A DNA stretch of 64,000 nt from Chlorobium sp. (lineage in GTDB: Bacteria; Bacteroidota; Chlorobiia; Chlorobiales; Chlorobiaceae). The stretch is taken from contig JABMPC010000051.1 of NCBI GenBank assembly GCA_013203905.1, positions 1 to 64,000 on the forward strand, given 5' to 3'. Both the position numbers and the translations under genes were made by a program. This document shows, piece by piece, positions 27,759 through 37,586 of the stretch. The notes under the pieces were generated by a model. It ran no database searches, was not told where the DNA came from, and was given only the letters and a program-made list of their open reading frames with translations. The first letter of the stretch is position 1, and every line of letters starts with the position of its first letter.

Positions 27759-27786
27759 ATTGAATCAGCAGTCAACAAGATGCCCC

Positions 27787-28842
27787 TTAGTGGTACTTGG
27801 CGCTCTCTTCTTTAACAAACTCAACCAGCAGCTTCAGGTTGGCAGGGTCAACATCGGGCAGAATGCCGTGGCCGAGGTTGAATACATGACCTGAATTGGC
27901 GGTATGCTGTCCGAACTGCTTGAGAATCTTGCCGGCCTCAGCCTTGATTTTCTCGGGCGTACCGTAGAGAACTGTTGGATCCATATTGCCCTGAAGGCAG
28001 ACGCGGTCACCGAGAATAGTGCGGGCTTTGGCAATGTCAATACCCCACCCAAGACCCATGGCGTCACAGCCGGTCGCAGCAATGTCTTCAAGAATGGTAT
28101 TGCAGTCTTTCGAGAAAACAATGACCGGAATGTCGGGGTATTTGGTCTTCAGCGCATGAACATTTTCCTTGATGTAAGGGAGGGCAAACTCGCGGTAATC
28201 ATCTTCGGAGAGAGCGCTTGCCCATGAATCAAAAATCTGGATGGCATCAGCTCCAGCCTCAACCTGTGCACAGACATAATCGGAAATGACACTTGAAATT
28301 TTGCTGAGAAGCATATGTGCCATTTTAGGCTCACGGAACATCATCTTCTTGGCAAACGCATAGTTCTTTGAGCCGCCGCCTTCAACCGCATAAGTGAAGA
28401 GGGTCCATGCCGCACCGGAGAATCCGATAAGGGGAACACGGTTATCGAGCTCTTTCTTGGTCAGGCGGATGGCATCAAGCACATAGCCAAGTTTGTCGCG
28501 AACATCGGGAACACTGAGGCGATCGATGTCAACCTGCGAGCGAATCGGGGGGGTAAGCTTTATGCCTTTGGATTCAATAATTTCAACATCCATGCCCATC
28601 GCCTCATTGACGACGAGGATGTCCGAAAAAATGATTGCCGCATCCACACCCATCAGCTCAACGGGCTGAATGGTTACTTCAGCAGCAAGCTCCGGGGTTT
28701 TGCAGAGAGTCAGAAAGTCGGTTTTTTCGCGGATAGCGCGATACTCGGGAAGATAGCGCCCGGCCTGACGCATGACCCAGATTGGAGTTCTTGAGCATGG
28801 CTGTCTTTTTAATGCCCGGAGAAAAAGATCATTTTTGAGCAT
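27787..28842 (-). CDS. hemE: Uroporphyrinogen decarboxylase
   Basis: 351 residues. It begins NDLFLRALKRQPCSRTPIWVMRQAGRYLPEYR, the URO-D signature with the substrate-binding Arg residues, and contains the second signature GFSGAAWTLFTYAVEGGGSKNY and YLPEYR/QIFDSWAS segments. It decarboxylates uroporphyrinogen III to coproporphyrinogen III, shared by haem and bacteriochlorophyll synthesis. Start at ATG 28842, the usual family N-terminus. It is alone on the minus strand downstream of the sdh operon. Confidence 0.96.
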   Translation of the reverse strand: MLKNDLFLRALKRQPCSRTPIWVMRQAGRYLPEYRAIREKTDFLTLCKTPELAAEVTIQPVELMGVDAAIIFSDILVVNEAMGMDVEIIESKGIKLTPPIRSQVDIDRLSVPDVRDKLGYVLDAIRLTKKELDNRVPLIGFSGAAWTLFTYAVEGGGSKNYAFAKKMMFREPKMAHMLLSKISSVISDYVCAQVEAGADAIQIFDSWASALSEDDYREFALPYIKENVHALKTKYPDIPVIVFSKDCNTILEDIAATGCDAMGLGWGIDIAKARTILGDRVCLQGNMDPTVLYGTPEKIKAEAGKILKQFGQHTANSGHVFNLGHGILPDVDPANLKLLVEFVKEESAKYH

Positions 28843-28950
28843 GGAGTGCAAAAGTTTGAGTGTTGAACAAAACTGGGTTGGCCCTTGAGCAATACGAACC
28901 TGCAAAGGTACGATTTTTCAACCATTGTTAAAAGCCGCCTTCCCTCCCCC

Positions 28951-29799
28951 TCAGCTGACAATATGGCGCTTGACACCAAGCTCCTTGGCTGTGTAACCAA
29001 GTGCGAGCCCCACCATTTCTGAAAGATGCAGCACAGGAATGGAGCTGTGAATATCAGCCTGTTTGAGCGCTTTTGCCTGATAGCCGTCAAGAACGGTATG
29101 GCAGAGCGGACAAGGCGTAACAATAAAGTCAGCCTTCTCGTCAATCGCCTCACCGAGAGCTTCGGCAGCAACGCTGAGAGACTCTTCTTCAGCCACCAGC
29201 AGGGTATGGAACCCGCAACAGCGATTCTTATGGGTATAGGGTATAGTGCTTCCGCCAAGAGCCTCAACAAGCTGATCGAGCGATGAGGGATCAAGCGGAT
29301 TATCCTTGCCCAGAACCGTCGAGGGGCGGAGAATATGGCACCCGTAAAAGGGTGCAATGCGATACTTGCTGAGTGGCACCGTCACTTTTGCCTTGATGGC
29401 CTCAAGCCCAACATCGTCAATAAGAACCCAGAGCAGGTGACGCACCTCTGAAGTGCCCCGATACTCCAGCCCCTCGGCTTTAAGAATGTCGTTAACCTCA
29501 GCCCGCAGCTCCGGCGAAGCGTCGAGCTTCTTTTTGGCAGTTCGAATGGTCATCAGGCAGGTGTTGCACGAAACGACGAGGTCTAGCCCCATTTTTTCGG
29601 CATGCGCAATGTTTCTGGCGTTGACCAGAGCAAAATGCTTCGGGCTCACATAGTCAAGGTTGCTTCCACCGCAACAGGTGCTTTCGTGGAGATGCACCAA
29701 CTCAATCCCGAGATCTTTCTGCCAGAGCGCTATCGAACGGTCAACCTCTTTGGTCATCGACTCGTTGATGCAGCTCAAGTAATATGCATATCTCTTCAT
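28951..29799 (-). CDS. Succinate dehydrogenase/fumarate reductase SdhE-type subunit (HdrB-like, two CCG domains)
   Basis: 282 residues with two CCG cysteine-rich domains. The first has SCIN...ESTCCGGSN and VVSCNTCLM, the second FYGCHI...HKNRCCGFH and TPCPLCH. This is the HdrB-like subunit that replaces the classical haem-containing anchor in class E succinate:quinone or thiol:fumarate oxidoreductases. It follows sdhB by 17 bp as the third gene of the operon. In an organism using the reductive TCA cycle the complex probably works mainly as a fumarate reductase; direction and electron donor are inferred. Confidence 0.87.
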   Translation of the reverse strand: MKRYAYYLSCINESMTKEVDRSIALWQKDLGIELVHLHESTCCGGSNLDYVSPKHFALVNARNIAHAEKMGLDLVVSCNTCLMTIRTAKKKLDASPELRAEVNDILKAEGLEYRGTSEVRHLLWVLIDDVGLEAIKAKVTVPLSKYRIAPFYGCHILRPSTVLGKDNPLDPSSLDQLVEALGGSTIPYTHKNRCCGFHTLLVAEEESLSVAAEALGEAIDEKADFIVTPCPLCHTVLDGYQAKALKQADIHSSIPVLHLSEMVGLALGYTAKELGVKRHIVS

Positions 29800-29816
29800 C
29801 CGGCACTTCCCCCAAA

Positions 29817-30851
29817 TTATTTGTTGTGAGTCTTGTGGTCCTGTTTGACATGATCTGACATCTCCTTGAACTCCGCACGGAACTGCTTGATACCTTTTGA
29901 GGGCTTGACAAGCGGAGGGGGCGGCGGGGTACGGCGCTTGAGAATCATCTTGACGGCCATCGGCAGAAGATTCTTGACAGTCCAGGCAACACCGTTGGTA
30001 CGGAACGGCAGGGTTGCCTCAACAAGCTTGCCTTTCTTGCTGATGTCTGACATGAAGGCCTCTGCATGCTTTGAGCCGGCGGTATCTTTCATGCCACGGC
30101 TCTCGATGGCATCTTCACGGATGCCGTGAATGGCATCCATAATGGGAATACTTTTAACACAGGTCTCCTGGCAGCGGTAGCAGTGGGTGCAGTCCCATAC
30201 ACCGTGGTCCTGAACCAGTTCGCCAAGCCGTACATCGTGAATCGCGTCACGACTGTCGGCGTTCATGCGGTATGATTTCAGAAGAACCGCCGGGGAAACA
30301 TACTCCTTGTTGGCCCGCAGGATGCTGCACTCGGAAACGCACGAGGCGCAGAGAATACAGTCGGTCGCCTTGTCGTAGCGGAGGAACTCCTCCTCGGAAA
30401 CAAGAAACTCCTTTTTACCCATCTCGGCTTCCGGCATGGTGGAATCAACCCAGTTGGAGTAGTGCTTCATTTTGGCGACAAGAGGATCCATATCAACAAT
30501 GAGATCCTTGATGAGAGGCATGTTGCGTAGCGGCTCAATTTTAATGATCCCCTCTTCACGGCATTTCGACAGCTCATCCCACACCTGCGTAGTGCAGGCA
30601 AGCTTGGATATGCCGTTTATGCGCATGCCACAGGAACCGCAGATGCCTGCCTGACAGAAAGCACGGTAGCTGATGGAGGCATCAATATTCTCCTTGATGT
30701 AGTTCAGCGCACGAAGCACTGTGATACCGCGCTCGACAGGAATGGTATAGTCATCGTAATAGGGCTTGCTGTCCACCTGGGGGTTGAGCCGGAACACCCG
30801 CAGGGTCACATCCCTCTTTCCTTCAATATGCTGGTCTGCTGCTACAGTCAT
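29817..30851 (-). CDS. sdhB: Succinate dehydrogenase/fumarate reductase iron-sulfur subunit
   Basis: 344 residues. The N-terminal plant-type ferredoxin domain carries [2Fe-2S] ligands (CQAGICGSCGMRINGISKLAC). The C-terminal helical domain carries the cluster motifs CILCASCVSECSIL and CTHCYRCQETCVKSIP. The protein is ~90 residues longer than typical SdhB, with a basic, Pro-rich C-terminal tail. It transfers electrons between the FAD of SdhA and the CCG subunit. It starts 12 bp after the sdhA stop. Confidence 0.92.
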   Translation of the reverse strand: MTVAADQHIEGKRDVTLRVFRLNPQVDSKPYYDDYTIPVERGITVLRALNYIKENIDASISYRAFCQAGICGSCGMRINGISKLACTTQVWDELSKCREEGIIKIEPLRNMPLIKDLIVDMDPLVAKMKHYSNWVDSTMPEAEMGKKEFLVSEEEFLRYDKATDCILCASCVSECSILRANKEYVSPAVLLKSYRMNADSRDAIHDVRLGELVQDHGVWDCTHCYRCQETCVKSIPIMDAIHGIREDAIESRGMKDTAGSKHAEAFMSDISKKGKLVEATLPFRTNGVAWTVKNLLPMAVKMILKRRTPPPPPLVKPSKGIKQFRAEFKEMSDHVKQDHKTHNK

Positions 30852-30863
30852 GAGCTGAATTAA

Positions 30864-32582
30864 TTAATAAGTTCTTTCCTGGAGTTCATAACGACCCATC
30901 GTCACCGATTTCTCCCCGAGCGCAAGCTTTCCTCCCTCAAAAGTTGCAAGGGTATGCTTGTGCCACTTTGCGTCATCACGGTTCGGGAAGTCGGTTCGGG
31001 TATGTGAGCCGCGGCTCTCTTCACGGGCATAGGCTCCGGCGGCAACGGTTTCAGACAGGTCAAGCATGTTGCGGAGCTCAAGCACCTGCAGGAGGTTGGT
31101 GTTGAACACATCGCTGGTATCAAACACCCGAACCTTTTTGAACCTTTCCTTCAGTTCCTCAATATCCGAAATGCCTTTCTGCAGCAGCGATGACTCGCGG
31201 TAGATGCCAACATTATTGCCAAGCGTCTGGCCCAGCTCTTCACGAAGCGCACCGTAGCGCTCAAAATGTCCGGAAGGCTTCATGTAACTGCGAATCTCTT
31301 CGGCAGACTCGCGAACTTCCTCTTTTGAGATGTTCCCCGGCTCAAAGCTCCGGGCCTCTTTTGCGGCGGTGTGGCCGGCTATGCGTCCAAACACAAGAAT
31401 GTCGAGCAGCGAGTTGCCTCCAAGGCGGTTGGCGCCATGAACGGAAACACAAGCACATTCACCCGCAGCGTACACGCCCTCCATCACCGTGCGGCCAAAA
31501 TTGTCGGTATCGATGCCGCCCATGGAGTAGTGGGCCGTCGGACGGATGGGAATAGGCTCCTCAATCGGGTCAACACCCTCAAAGTACATGGACATCTCAC
31601 GGATCTGCGGCAGGCGTGACTTGATGAGGTCGGCTCCCAGATGGGTAAGGTCAAGGTGCATATATTTGCCGGCCGGGCTGTCGAAGCCTCGTCCCTCAAG
31701 AATTTCAGTCTCAACGGAACGGGAAACGAGGTCGCGGGGACCAAGCTCCATTTTCTCAGGTGCGTAGCGGGCCATAAAGCGCTCGCCAAGGCTGTTGACA
31801 AGATAACCGCCCTCGCCTCTAGCCCCTTCCGTTACAAGGAGTCCGCTCTTGCGCAGACCGGTCGGATGGAACTGAACAAACTCCATATCTTTGAGGGGGA
31901 TACCTGCACGGTAAGCAATAGCTTGTCCGTCGCCGGAGTTTCCGGCAGCGTTGCTTGAGCGGTTCCAGTACATTTTGGCATAGCCGCCGGTGGCAAAAAT
32001 GACGGTTCTGGCTGAGAATCCCTCAATTTTGCCTGTTTTCATATCCATCGCAATGAGCCCCTTCATCCGGCTCCCAGAAACCGAGAGGTTCAGCGCAAAA
32101 TACTCATTAAAAAAAACAACGCCTTTCTTGAGGCACTGTTCGTAAAGGGTCTGGAGAATGGTGTGGCCGGTCTTGTCTGCGCAGTAGCAGCAACGGGGCC
32201 TGCCGGCACCGCCGAAAGGGCGCTGGGCAATGGTCTTGTCGTCCATACGCGACCACGGAGTACCCATATTGTCGAGCTCACGGATGATTTTGGGCGCCTC
32301 AGAACAGAGAATATCAACAGCATCCTGATCGGCGAGGTAATCGCTTCCCTTGATGGTATCAAAAATATGCATTTCCACGGAGTCGTCCTTCGCCTTGTTG
32401 GCGAGGGCCGCATTTGCGCCACCCTGGGCGGCCGATGTGTGCGAGCGGTTAGGATACACTTTTGAAAGAACGGCGATCTTCAGAGACGGATCAGTCTTCA
32501 TCGCTTCCATGGCTGCGTAGAGACCTCCCCCTCCTCCACCGACAATAATGATATCAAATGGTTTCATTCGCTCAAATCTCAT
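30864..32582 (-). CDS. sdhA: Succinate dehydrogenase/fumarate reductase flavoprotein subunit
   Basis: 572 residues. The N-terminal FAD dinucleotide motif DIIIVGGGGGGLYAAMEA is followed by the covalent-FAD region NRSHTSAAQGGANAAL, with the His for flavin attachment. The active-site segments HPTGLRKSGLLVTEGARGEGG and RPTAHYSMGGIDT are present. It interconverts succinate and fumarate. Start ATG 32582 has AGG 7 nt upstream; ATG 32567 (MKPFDIII) is an alternative. It is the first gene of sdhA-sdhB-sdhE. Confidence 0.94.
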   Translation of the reverse strand: MRFERMKPFDIIIVGGGGGGLYAAMEAMKTDPSLKIAVLSKVYPNRSHTSAAQGGANAALANKAKDDSVEMHIFDTIKGSDYLADQDAVDILCSEAPKIIRELDNMGTPWSRMDDKTIAQRPFGGAGRPRCCYCADKTGHTILQTLYEQCLKKGVVFFNEYFALNLSVSGSRMKGLIAMDMKTGKIEGFSARTVIFATGGYAKMYWNRSSNAAGNSGDGQAIAYRAGIPLKDMEFVQFHPTGLRKSGLLVTEGARGEGGYLVNSLGERFMARYAPEKMELGPRDLVSRSVETEILEGRGFDSPAGKYMHLDLTHLGADLIKSRLPQIREMSMYFEGVDPIEEPIPIRPTAHYSMGGIDTDNFGRTVMEGVYAAGECACVSVHGANRLGGNSLLDILVFGRIAGHTAAKEARSFEPGNISKEEVRESAEEIRSYMKPSGHFERYGALREELGQTLGNNVGIYRESSLLQKGISDIEELKERFKKVRVFDTSDVFNTNLLQVLELRNMLDLSETVAAGAYAREESRGSHTRTDFPNRDDAKWHKHTLATFEGGKLALGEKSVTMGRYELQERTY

Positions 32583-32712
32583 TTAAGGGCCTGCATCAGA
32601 TGAGCAGGCGCACTGATTTAAATAGAAGGGCGCTGCTGCTGCGGGCCCCTGCAGTCTGGATGAATCCCGTCGTTCGCCACTCAGACCGGAAAGACAGGAG
32701 TGACGAGCCCGT

Positions 32713-33159
32713 TTAGAGGGCTACATGGTCATCATGAGCCGGAAGCTCCTCAACAGCATGAAGGACATCGGTCATATTGAGCACACCAACAACTTTGTTG
32801 CCGTCCATCACAGTAAGGCGGCGGACATTGGTGCGTTTCATCATGCGCAACGCATACTTGACCCGAAGGCTCGGATTGATGCTAATGACCGGCTTGCTCA
32901 TAATCTGGAAGACCGGGGTATTCCAGGGGTCACGATGGACATCTTCGCCCGGATCAATCACCTTGCCGAGAATATCTTTTTCAGTAATGACTCCGTAGCA
33001 GTCGTCTTCGTTGCGAGGCTCGACAATCAGACCGCTTTCGCCGCTTTTCTTCATGGTCTGCAGAGCCTCGGCAACCGTGCTGCTGCCCTTGATCATGGCA
33101 AAATCCTTCTGCATGAGAGCCGAAACGGGGAGAGTCCGTAAGGTAATAAGCTGGTCCAT
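32713..33159 (-). CDS. CBS-domain protein
   Basis: 148 residues from ATG 33159 consisting almost only of two CBS motifs: [19 protein letters not shown] with [11 protein letters not shown], then [19 protein letters not shown] with [12 protein letters not shown]. Such stand-alone Bateman modules bind adenine nucleotides and regulate partner proteins. It lies ~130 bp upstream of sdhA on the same strand, so the two may be cotranscribed. No effector domain is present and the partner is unknown. Confidence 0.86.
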   Translation of the reverse strand: MDQLITLRTLPVSALMQKDFAMIKGSSTVAEALQTMKKSGESGLIVEPRNEDDCYGVITEKDILGKVIDPGEDVHRDPWNTPVFQIMSKPVISINPSLRVKYALRMMKRTNVRRLTVMDGNKVVGVLNMTDVLHAVEELPAHDDHVAL

Positions 33160-33390
33160 AGTTGACAACAGGGTTACTGTGAGTGAATAAAAAACGCCGG
33201 ACGGGCCAAAGAATACTGGTCTTCCCCGGTGCCGGTCAGAGTGAATGCACAAAGCAAGATGCGGGCTCACCAAACCACCCGAAGGGGAAAAATAGAACAA
33301 ATAATGTAAGCAAAAGCGATCTGATTCACAAAAGCCCGCATCTATTACACCCCAAAACATCGCACCAAATCACCTGACAAGTCAATGGGA

Positions 33391-34047
33391 TCAGGCGATT
33401 CCATGCGCCCTCTTGTAGGCGGGCCAGTTCTGCTTCAGGTCGAAAAAAGAGGCGAAATCTTTCTGTATGAGAAAGGGATTTGAGGCACATTCTGAGTCGA
33501 TATCCGAGGAGGGATGGGCTCCGTAATCATGGCCCGGCCATACCTGCGTCGGCGAAGGGAGCGTCATGAGTTTCCGATGGAGAGAATCGTACTGGGCACG
33601 GGCATCATCTTCAGTGGCAGTCCCGCCCACCTTGCCAACAAACAGCGTGTCACCGGTGAAAAGGGCATCGCCGTAGAGAATGCAGATGGAGTCGGCGGTA
33701 TGGCCTGGAGTGTGCACAATGAGAACTTCCCCGTTACCAAGCGGGAAACGGGCGCCATCCTCAACCAGTATACCAGTTGAGGGACAGGTACTTCCCAAAA
33801 GAAGGGGCTCCAGGCCCGTCAGGCGCTGTATGTCGGCATTGCCGCAGGTGTGATCTACGTGCCCGTGGGTTGAAAACACATATCTCAGCCGGTAACCGGC
33901 CTCATGAGCCGCCAGTACAATACCTTCAGGACTGTATGAGGGGTCAACAATGAAAGCCTCACGGCTCAAAGCATCGGCGGCGAGGTAACCGAAGTTCCTG
34001 TCGCCGCCGGTTCGGATTTGCTCAACGAGTATCGGCTCAGTATTCAT
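33391..34047 (-). CDS. MBL-fold metallo-hydrolase (glyoxalase II / persulfide dioxygenase-like)
   Basis: 218 residues with the metallo-beta-lactamase core. THGHVDH gives His61, His63, Asp65 and His66; HTPGHTADS supplies another His; ALFTGDTLF supplies the bridging Asp; VWPGHDYG supplies the last His. Family members hydrolyse S-lactoylglutathione or oxidise persulfides with a mononuclear iron; sequence alone does not decide. Its start codon overlaps the stop of the upstream small gene (ATGA), so it is translationally coupled. It is the last gene of the csoR-like/tolC/RND operon, which favours a thiol or persulfide detoxification role. Confidence 0.83.
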   Translation of the reverse strand: MNTEPILVEQIRTGGDRNFGYLAADALSREAFIVDPSYSPEGIVLAAHEAGYRLRYVFSTHGHVDHTCGNADIQRLTGLEPLLLGSTCPSTGILVEDGARFPLGNGEVLIVHTPGHTADSICILYGDALFTGDTLFVGKVGGTATEDDARAQYDSLHRKLMTLPSPTQVWPGHDYGAHPSSDIDSECASNPFLIQKDFASFFDLKQNWPAYKRAHGIA

Positions 34048-34355
34048 CAGCTGAATTTTTCAACATTCATGAGGAATGCCCGTGCAGGGAAGTCCTTGTC
34101 GACCGCAATGGGGTTCCGCTCAATCTCGGCCATGATCTCTTCGGCCTTGGCGGCCTCAAGAATGGCAAAGCATAGCGAGGAGTAAGTCCCGAGGCTCTCG
34201 TCCGAGGGCCACCATGGCATGCTCTCCATCTCATTGCGCTGGCAGTTGCAGCCACGAATTGCAATGTTGCTGAACATGTGAACTCGGTACTGCTGAAAAA
34301 GCTTCCGTACCTGGGGGCGGGTCTCTTCATGGCCCATGATCGCAAGAAATTTCAT
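34047..34355 (-). CDS. Conserved small protein of unknown function in efflux operon
   Basis: 102 residues, not recognised with certainty. The alternation of short strands and helices (MKFLAIMGHEE..., SSLCFAILEAAKAEEIMAEIE, FLMNVEKF) suggests a ferredoxin-like or PII-like alpha/beta sandwich. A CNC pair lies near residues 36-38. It is located 24 bp after the RND gene and overlaps the MBL start by 4 nt, so it belongs to the efflux operon. A regulatory or sensor role for the pump, as for small proteins beside heavy-metal RND systems, is only a guess. Confidence 0.75.
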   Translation of the reverse strand: MKFLAIMGHEETRPQVRKLFQQYRVHMFSNIAIRGCNCQRNEMESMPWWPSDESLGTYSSLCFAILEAAKAEEIMAEIERNPIAVDKDFPARAFLMNVEKFS

Positions 34356-34379
34356 AATACACCCTCTTGTTCTCTGTGG

Positions 34380-37300
34380 TTATGTTGATTTTTTTTCTGC
34401 CATGTAATACACAAGCGGCACAACAACAAGTGTCAGCGCCGTGGAGAGCACGCCTCCCCATATCATGGAGATGGCAAGACCCTGGAAAATCGGATCAAAC
34501 AGCATCACGACGGAACCTATGACCACCGCGCCCGAGGTAAGAATGATCGGACGGGTACGCACCGCCGCAGACTCTATGATTGCCTGTTTGAGCACGGTAC
34601 CCTCGTTCCTGCGAATCTGTATGAAGTCAATCAGCAGGACAGAGTTTCTGACCATGATGCCGGCAAGAGCAATCATGCCTATCATGCTGGTAGCGGTAAA
34701 GAATGCACCGTGTATCCAGTGACCGGGAATGATGCCAACCAGACTGAGAGGAATGGCAATCATCATGATGAGCGGCGTCTTGAATGACTGGAACCACCCG
34801 ACAATAAGCAGATAGATGATGACCAGCACCACAGCAAACGCTGTACCAAGGTCGCGGAACACTTCGAAAGTGATCTGCCACTCACCGTCCCACTTCATGG
34901 CGGGCTTCGATTCGGTATCAGGAAGCGATGTGTAGAGCGGGCTTATGGACAGACCGCCGGGCAGCTTGAGCTGCGCAATCTTCTTGTCCATTTCAAGCAT
35001 GGCGTACACAGGGCTTTCTGTAATGCCGGCAACATCAGCCGTCACATAGACGACATCATGCAGGTCCTTTCGATAGATGCTCTTATCCTGAACGGTCTTT
35101 TCAATTGTCACAAGCTCCGAAAGCGGGATCATCTCGCCTGCCCGCAGACGGCTGGTCATGGAACCCATTCCCTGCGACTGCACGAAAATATTGGACAGAT
35201 CCTTGAGCGATGTCCTGTCAGCTTTCGGAAGCCGGACATGGATGGCAACCTGTTCACGGTCCGGCTGATTGTGCAGCACACCCGCATCCATACCCGCAAC
35301 CGACATTCGGAGCGTCTGGGCAATCTGCTCTACACTCACGCCACGCGACGCAGCTTTTCCCTGGTCCACCAACAGTTCATAGACCTCCTGGTCATCCTCA
35401 ACAAGCCAATCCACATCAACCACTCCTGGGGTTTCAGTGAAAATCTTCTTCACCTGTCGGGCCACTTCAATCCGCTCTTTCTCTGTCGGGCCGTATATCT
35501 CGGCAACAAGAGTCGAAAGAACCGGAGGACCCGGAGGAATTTCAACAATCTTGGCGTTCGCACCGTACTTTTCGCCAACTTCCTGCACGCCTGCGCGCAC
35601 CTTTTTGGCTATATCGTGACTCTGTTCGCTGCGGTGTCCTTTTTCGATCAGGTTGACCTGCACATCAGCCATATTGTCGCCGCGGCGGAGGTAATAGTGG
35701 CGAACAAGACCGTTGAAATTTATCGGGGCATTCGTACCCACATAGTACTGGCAGCTCTCTACCTCAGGCACAGTACGCAGATAGGCGGAAATCTCCTTCG
35801 CCACACGGCCGGTCTCCTCAAGAGCCGTGCCTTCAGGCATGTCTATAATGACCTGGAACTCGTTCTTGTTGTCGAAGGGAAGCATCTTCATCTGCACGGC
35901 CTTTAGGGGAACCAGTGCAATGGCGCCAAGAAGCATGAGTCCAACCACACCAAAAGCCATCCAGCGCTTCAGTCCGCTGTCAATGAGCGGCGAAAGAATG
36001 GAGTTGAATACCCTGTAATACGAAGTTTTAGTGATATCGTACTCTTCATGCCCACCCTCCTCGGCTTTCAGAAGCCTGTAAGAGAGCCAGGGTGTGGCGA
36101 TAAGAGCAACGAGAAGCGAGAAGATCATAGCCAGCGATGCGCCGATAGGCATAGGGCTCATATAGGGGCCCATGAGACCGGAGACGAATATCATCGGAAG
36201 AACAGCGGCAATAACCGTAAAGGTTGCCAGAATTGTCGGATTACCGACCTCGCTGACCGCAGTGATTGCTGCCTGCAGTTTCGGCTGCCGCTTCATGGCG
36301 AAATGCCTGTGAATGTTCTCAGCTATGATAATGGAGTCATCAACCACAATACCGGTAACAAAAATGAGCGCAAACAGCGTCACCCTGTTCAGGGAGTAGT
36401 CGAAAAGGAAGTAGACAAGCAGAGTCAGCGCAAAAGTGATCGGCACAGACATGAAGTTGACAAGCGCCCCTCTCCATCCCAAGAAGAAACCGACAACTAT
36501 AGTCACAGCGACCACAGCAATGCTGAGGTGCTCAAGAAGGGTGAAAACCTTTTCAGTTGCGGTTTCACCGTAGTTGCGGGTTTCAGTGACCGTGATGTTT
36601 TCGGGAATCACAGTACCCTCCAGCTGATCAACCTTTGCCACCACCTTGCCGGCAAGCACACTGGCGTCAGTCCCCTGGCGCTTTGCAACAGTAAGGGTAA
36701 CGGCCGGGTACTCGCCCTCGGGCATACCTTCGGGAGCTGCGGCTCCCCAGGTAAGGAAGTTGTAGTTATCTAGCTCTTCCGGGCCATCAACCACTGTAGC
36801 AACATCGCGCACATATACAGGAGAACCTCCATATACGCCCACAACCACGCTGCCAACCTCGCCGGCACTCTCAAGAAACTTTCCGGTGCGGACAATGACC
36901 TCACGGTTCATGCTGGTGAAATCACCCGAAGTGATCTGACTGTTAGCCGACTGAATCTGCCGCATGATCTGCAGCGCACTGACATTGTAGCGAAGGAGTT
37001 TTTCCTTGTCGAGCAGAATGCGCACCTGGCGTTTCAGGCCGCCCTTAATCTCCACTTCGCCAATATCGGGAATTTTCTTCAGCTCATCGGCCACTTCAAC
37101 CGCAGCCTTGCGAAGCTGGAATGGATCGGTATCTTTACCCCAGAAGGTAAGGTTGAGTACCGGAACATCGTCAATGGAGACCTTCTTCATGAGCGGCATC
37201 TGGACGCCGGAGGGCATTTTGTCCATATTTTTCATGAGCGTCGCCCAGAGCTTCACCATGCTCTCTTCGGTGTTGGCGCCCACATCGTAACGGACGGTCA

Positions 37301-37586
37301 CCAGCGCGAAATCGGGCATGGAGGTCGAATAGACATAATCAACGCCCTGAATTTCCGTAAGGGTGCGTTCGAAAGGCTTGGCTACCCGCTCCTCAATCTC
37401 GGAGGGCGCTGCGCCGGGATAAGGGATGAAGATGTCAACCATCGGCACAACAATCTGCGGCTCTTCCTCACGGGGAGTCATAAATGTTGCGATGATGCCC
37501 ACAAGAAGTGACGCCACCATCAGGAGGGGCGTTATCTTCGAATTGATGAACTGTTTGGCAATTTTGCCTGCAATACCTTCATTCAT
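34380..37586 (-). CDS. RND-family efflux transporter, inner-membrane pump
   Basis: 1068 residues, the full length of the AcrB/CusA superfamily. It has a first membrane helix, a large periplasmic porter loop, a helix bundle containing the proton-relay Asp pair in FVTGIVVDDSIIIAEN, a second porter loop, and the final helices with GIMVRNSVLLIDFI. Divergence from both classical AcrB and CusA leaves the substrate open. Its start overlaps the stop of the adaptor gene by 4 nt (ATGA). It sits between the outer-membrane channel and adaptor genes upstream and the small unknown and MBL genes downstream. Confidence 0.93.
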   Translation of the reverse strand: MNEGIAGKIAKQFINSKITPLLMVASLLVGIIATFMTPREEEPQIVVPMVDIFIPYPGAAPSEIEERVAKPFERTLTEIQGVDYVYSTSMPDFALVTVRYDVGANTEESMVKLWATLMKNMDKMPSGVQMPLMKKVSIDDVPVLNLTFWGKDTDPFQLRKAAVEVADELKKIPDIGEVEIKGGLKRQVRILLDKEKLLRYNVSALQIMRQIQSANSQITSGDFTSMNREVIVRTGKFLESAGEVGSVVVGVYGGSPVYVRDVATVVDGPEELDNYNFLTWGAAAPEGMPEGEYPAVTLTVAKRQGTDASVLAGKVVAKVDQLEGTVIPENITVTETRNYGETATEKVFTLLEHLSIAVVAVTIVVGFFLGWRGALVNFMSVPITFALTLLVYFLFDYSLNRVTLFALIFVTGIVVDDSIIIAENIHRHFAMKRQPKLQAAITAVSEVGNPTILATFTVIAAVLPMIFVSGLMGPYMSPMPIGASLAMIFSLLVALIATPWLSYRLLKAEEGGHEEYDITKTSYYRVFNSILSPLIDSGLKRWMAFGVVGLMLLGAIALVPLKAVQMKMLPFDNKNEFQVIIDMPEGTALEETGRVAKEISAYLRTVPEVESCQYYVGTNAPINFNGLVRHYYLRRGDNMADVQVNLIEKGHRSEQSHDIAKKVRAGVQEVGEKYGANAKIVEIPPGPPVLSTLVAEIYGPTEKERIEVARQVKKIFTETPGVVDVDWLVEDDQEVYELLVDQGKAASRGVSVEQIAQTLRMSVAGMDAGVLHNQPDREQVAIHVRLPKADRTSLKDLSNIFVQSQGMGSMTSRLRAGEMIPLSELVTIEKTVQDKSIYRKDLHDVVYVTADVAGITESPVYAMLEMDKKIAQLKLPGGLSISPLYTSLPDTESKPAMKWDGEWQITFEVFRDLGTAFAVVLVIIYLLIVGWFQSFKTPLIMMIAIPLSLVGIIPGHWIHGAFFTATSMIGMIALAGIMVRNSVLLIDFIQIRRNEGTVLKQAIIESAAVRTRPIILTSGAVVIGSVVMLFDPIFQGLAISMIWGGVLSTALTLVVVPLVYYMAEKKST

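Noticed and set aside
35058-35906. 282-residue plus-strand open frame
   Set aside because: Antisense to the conserved RND pump gene; no domain.
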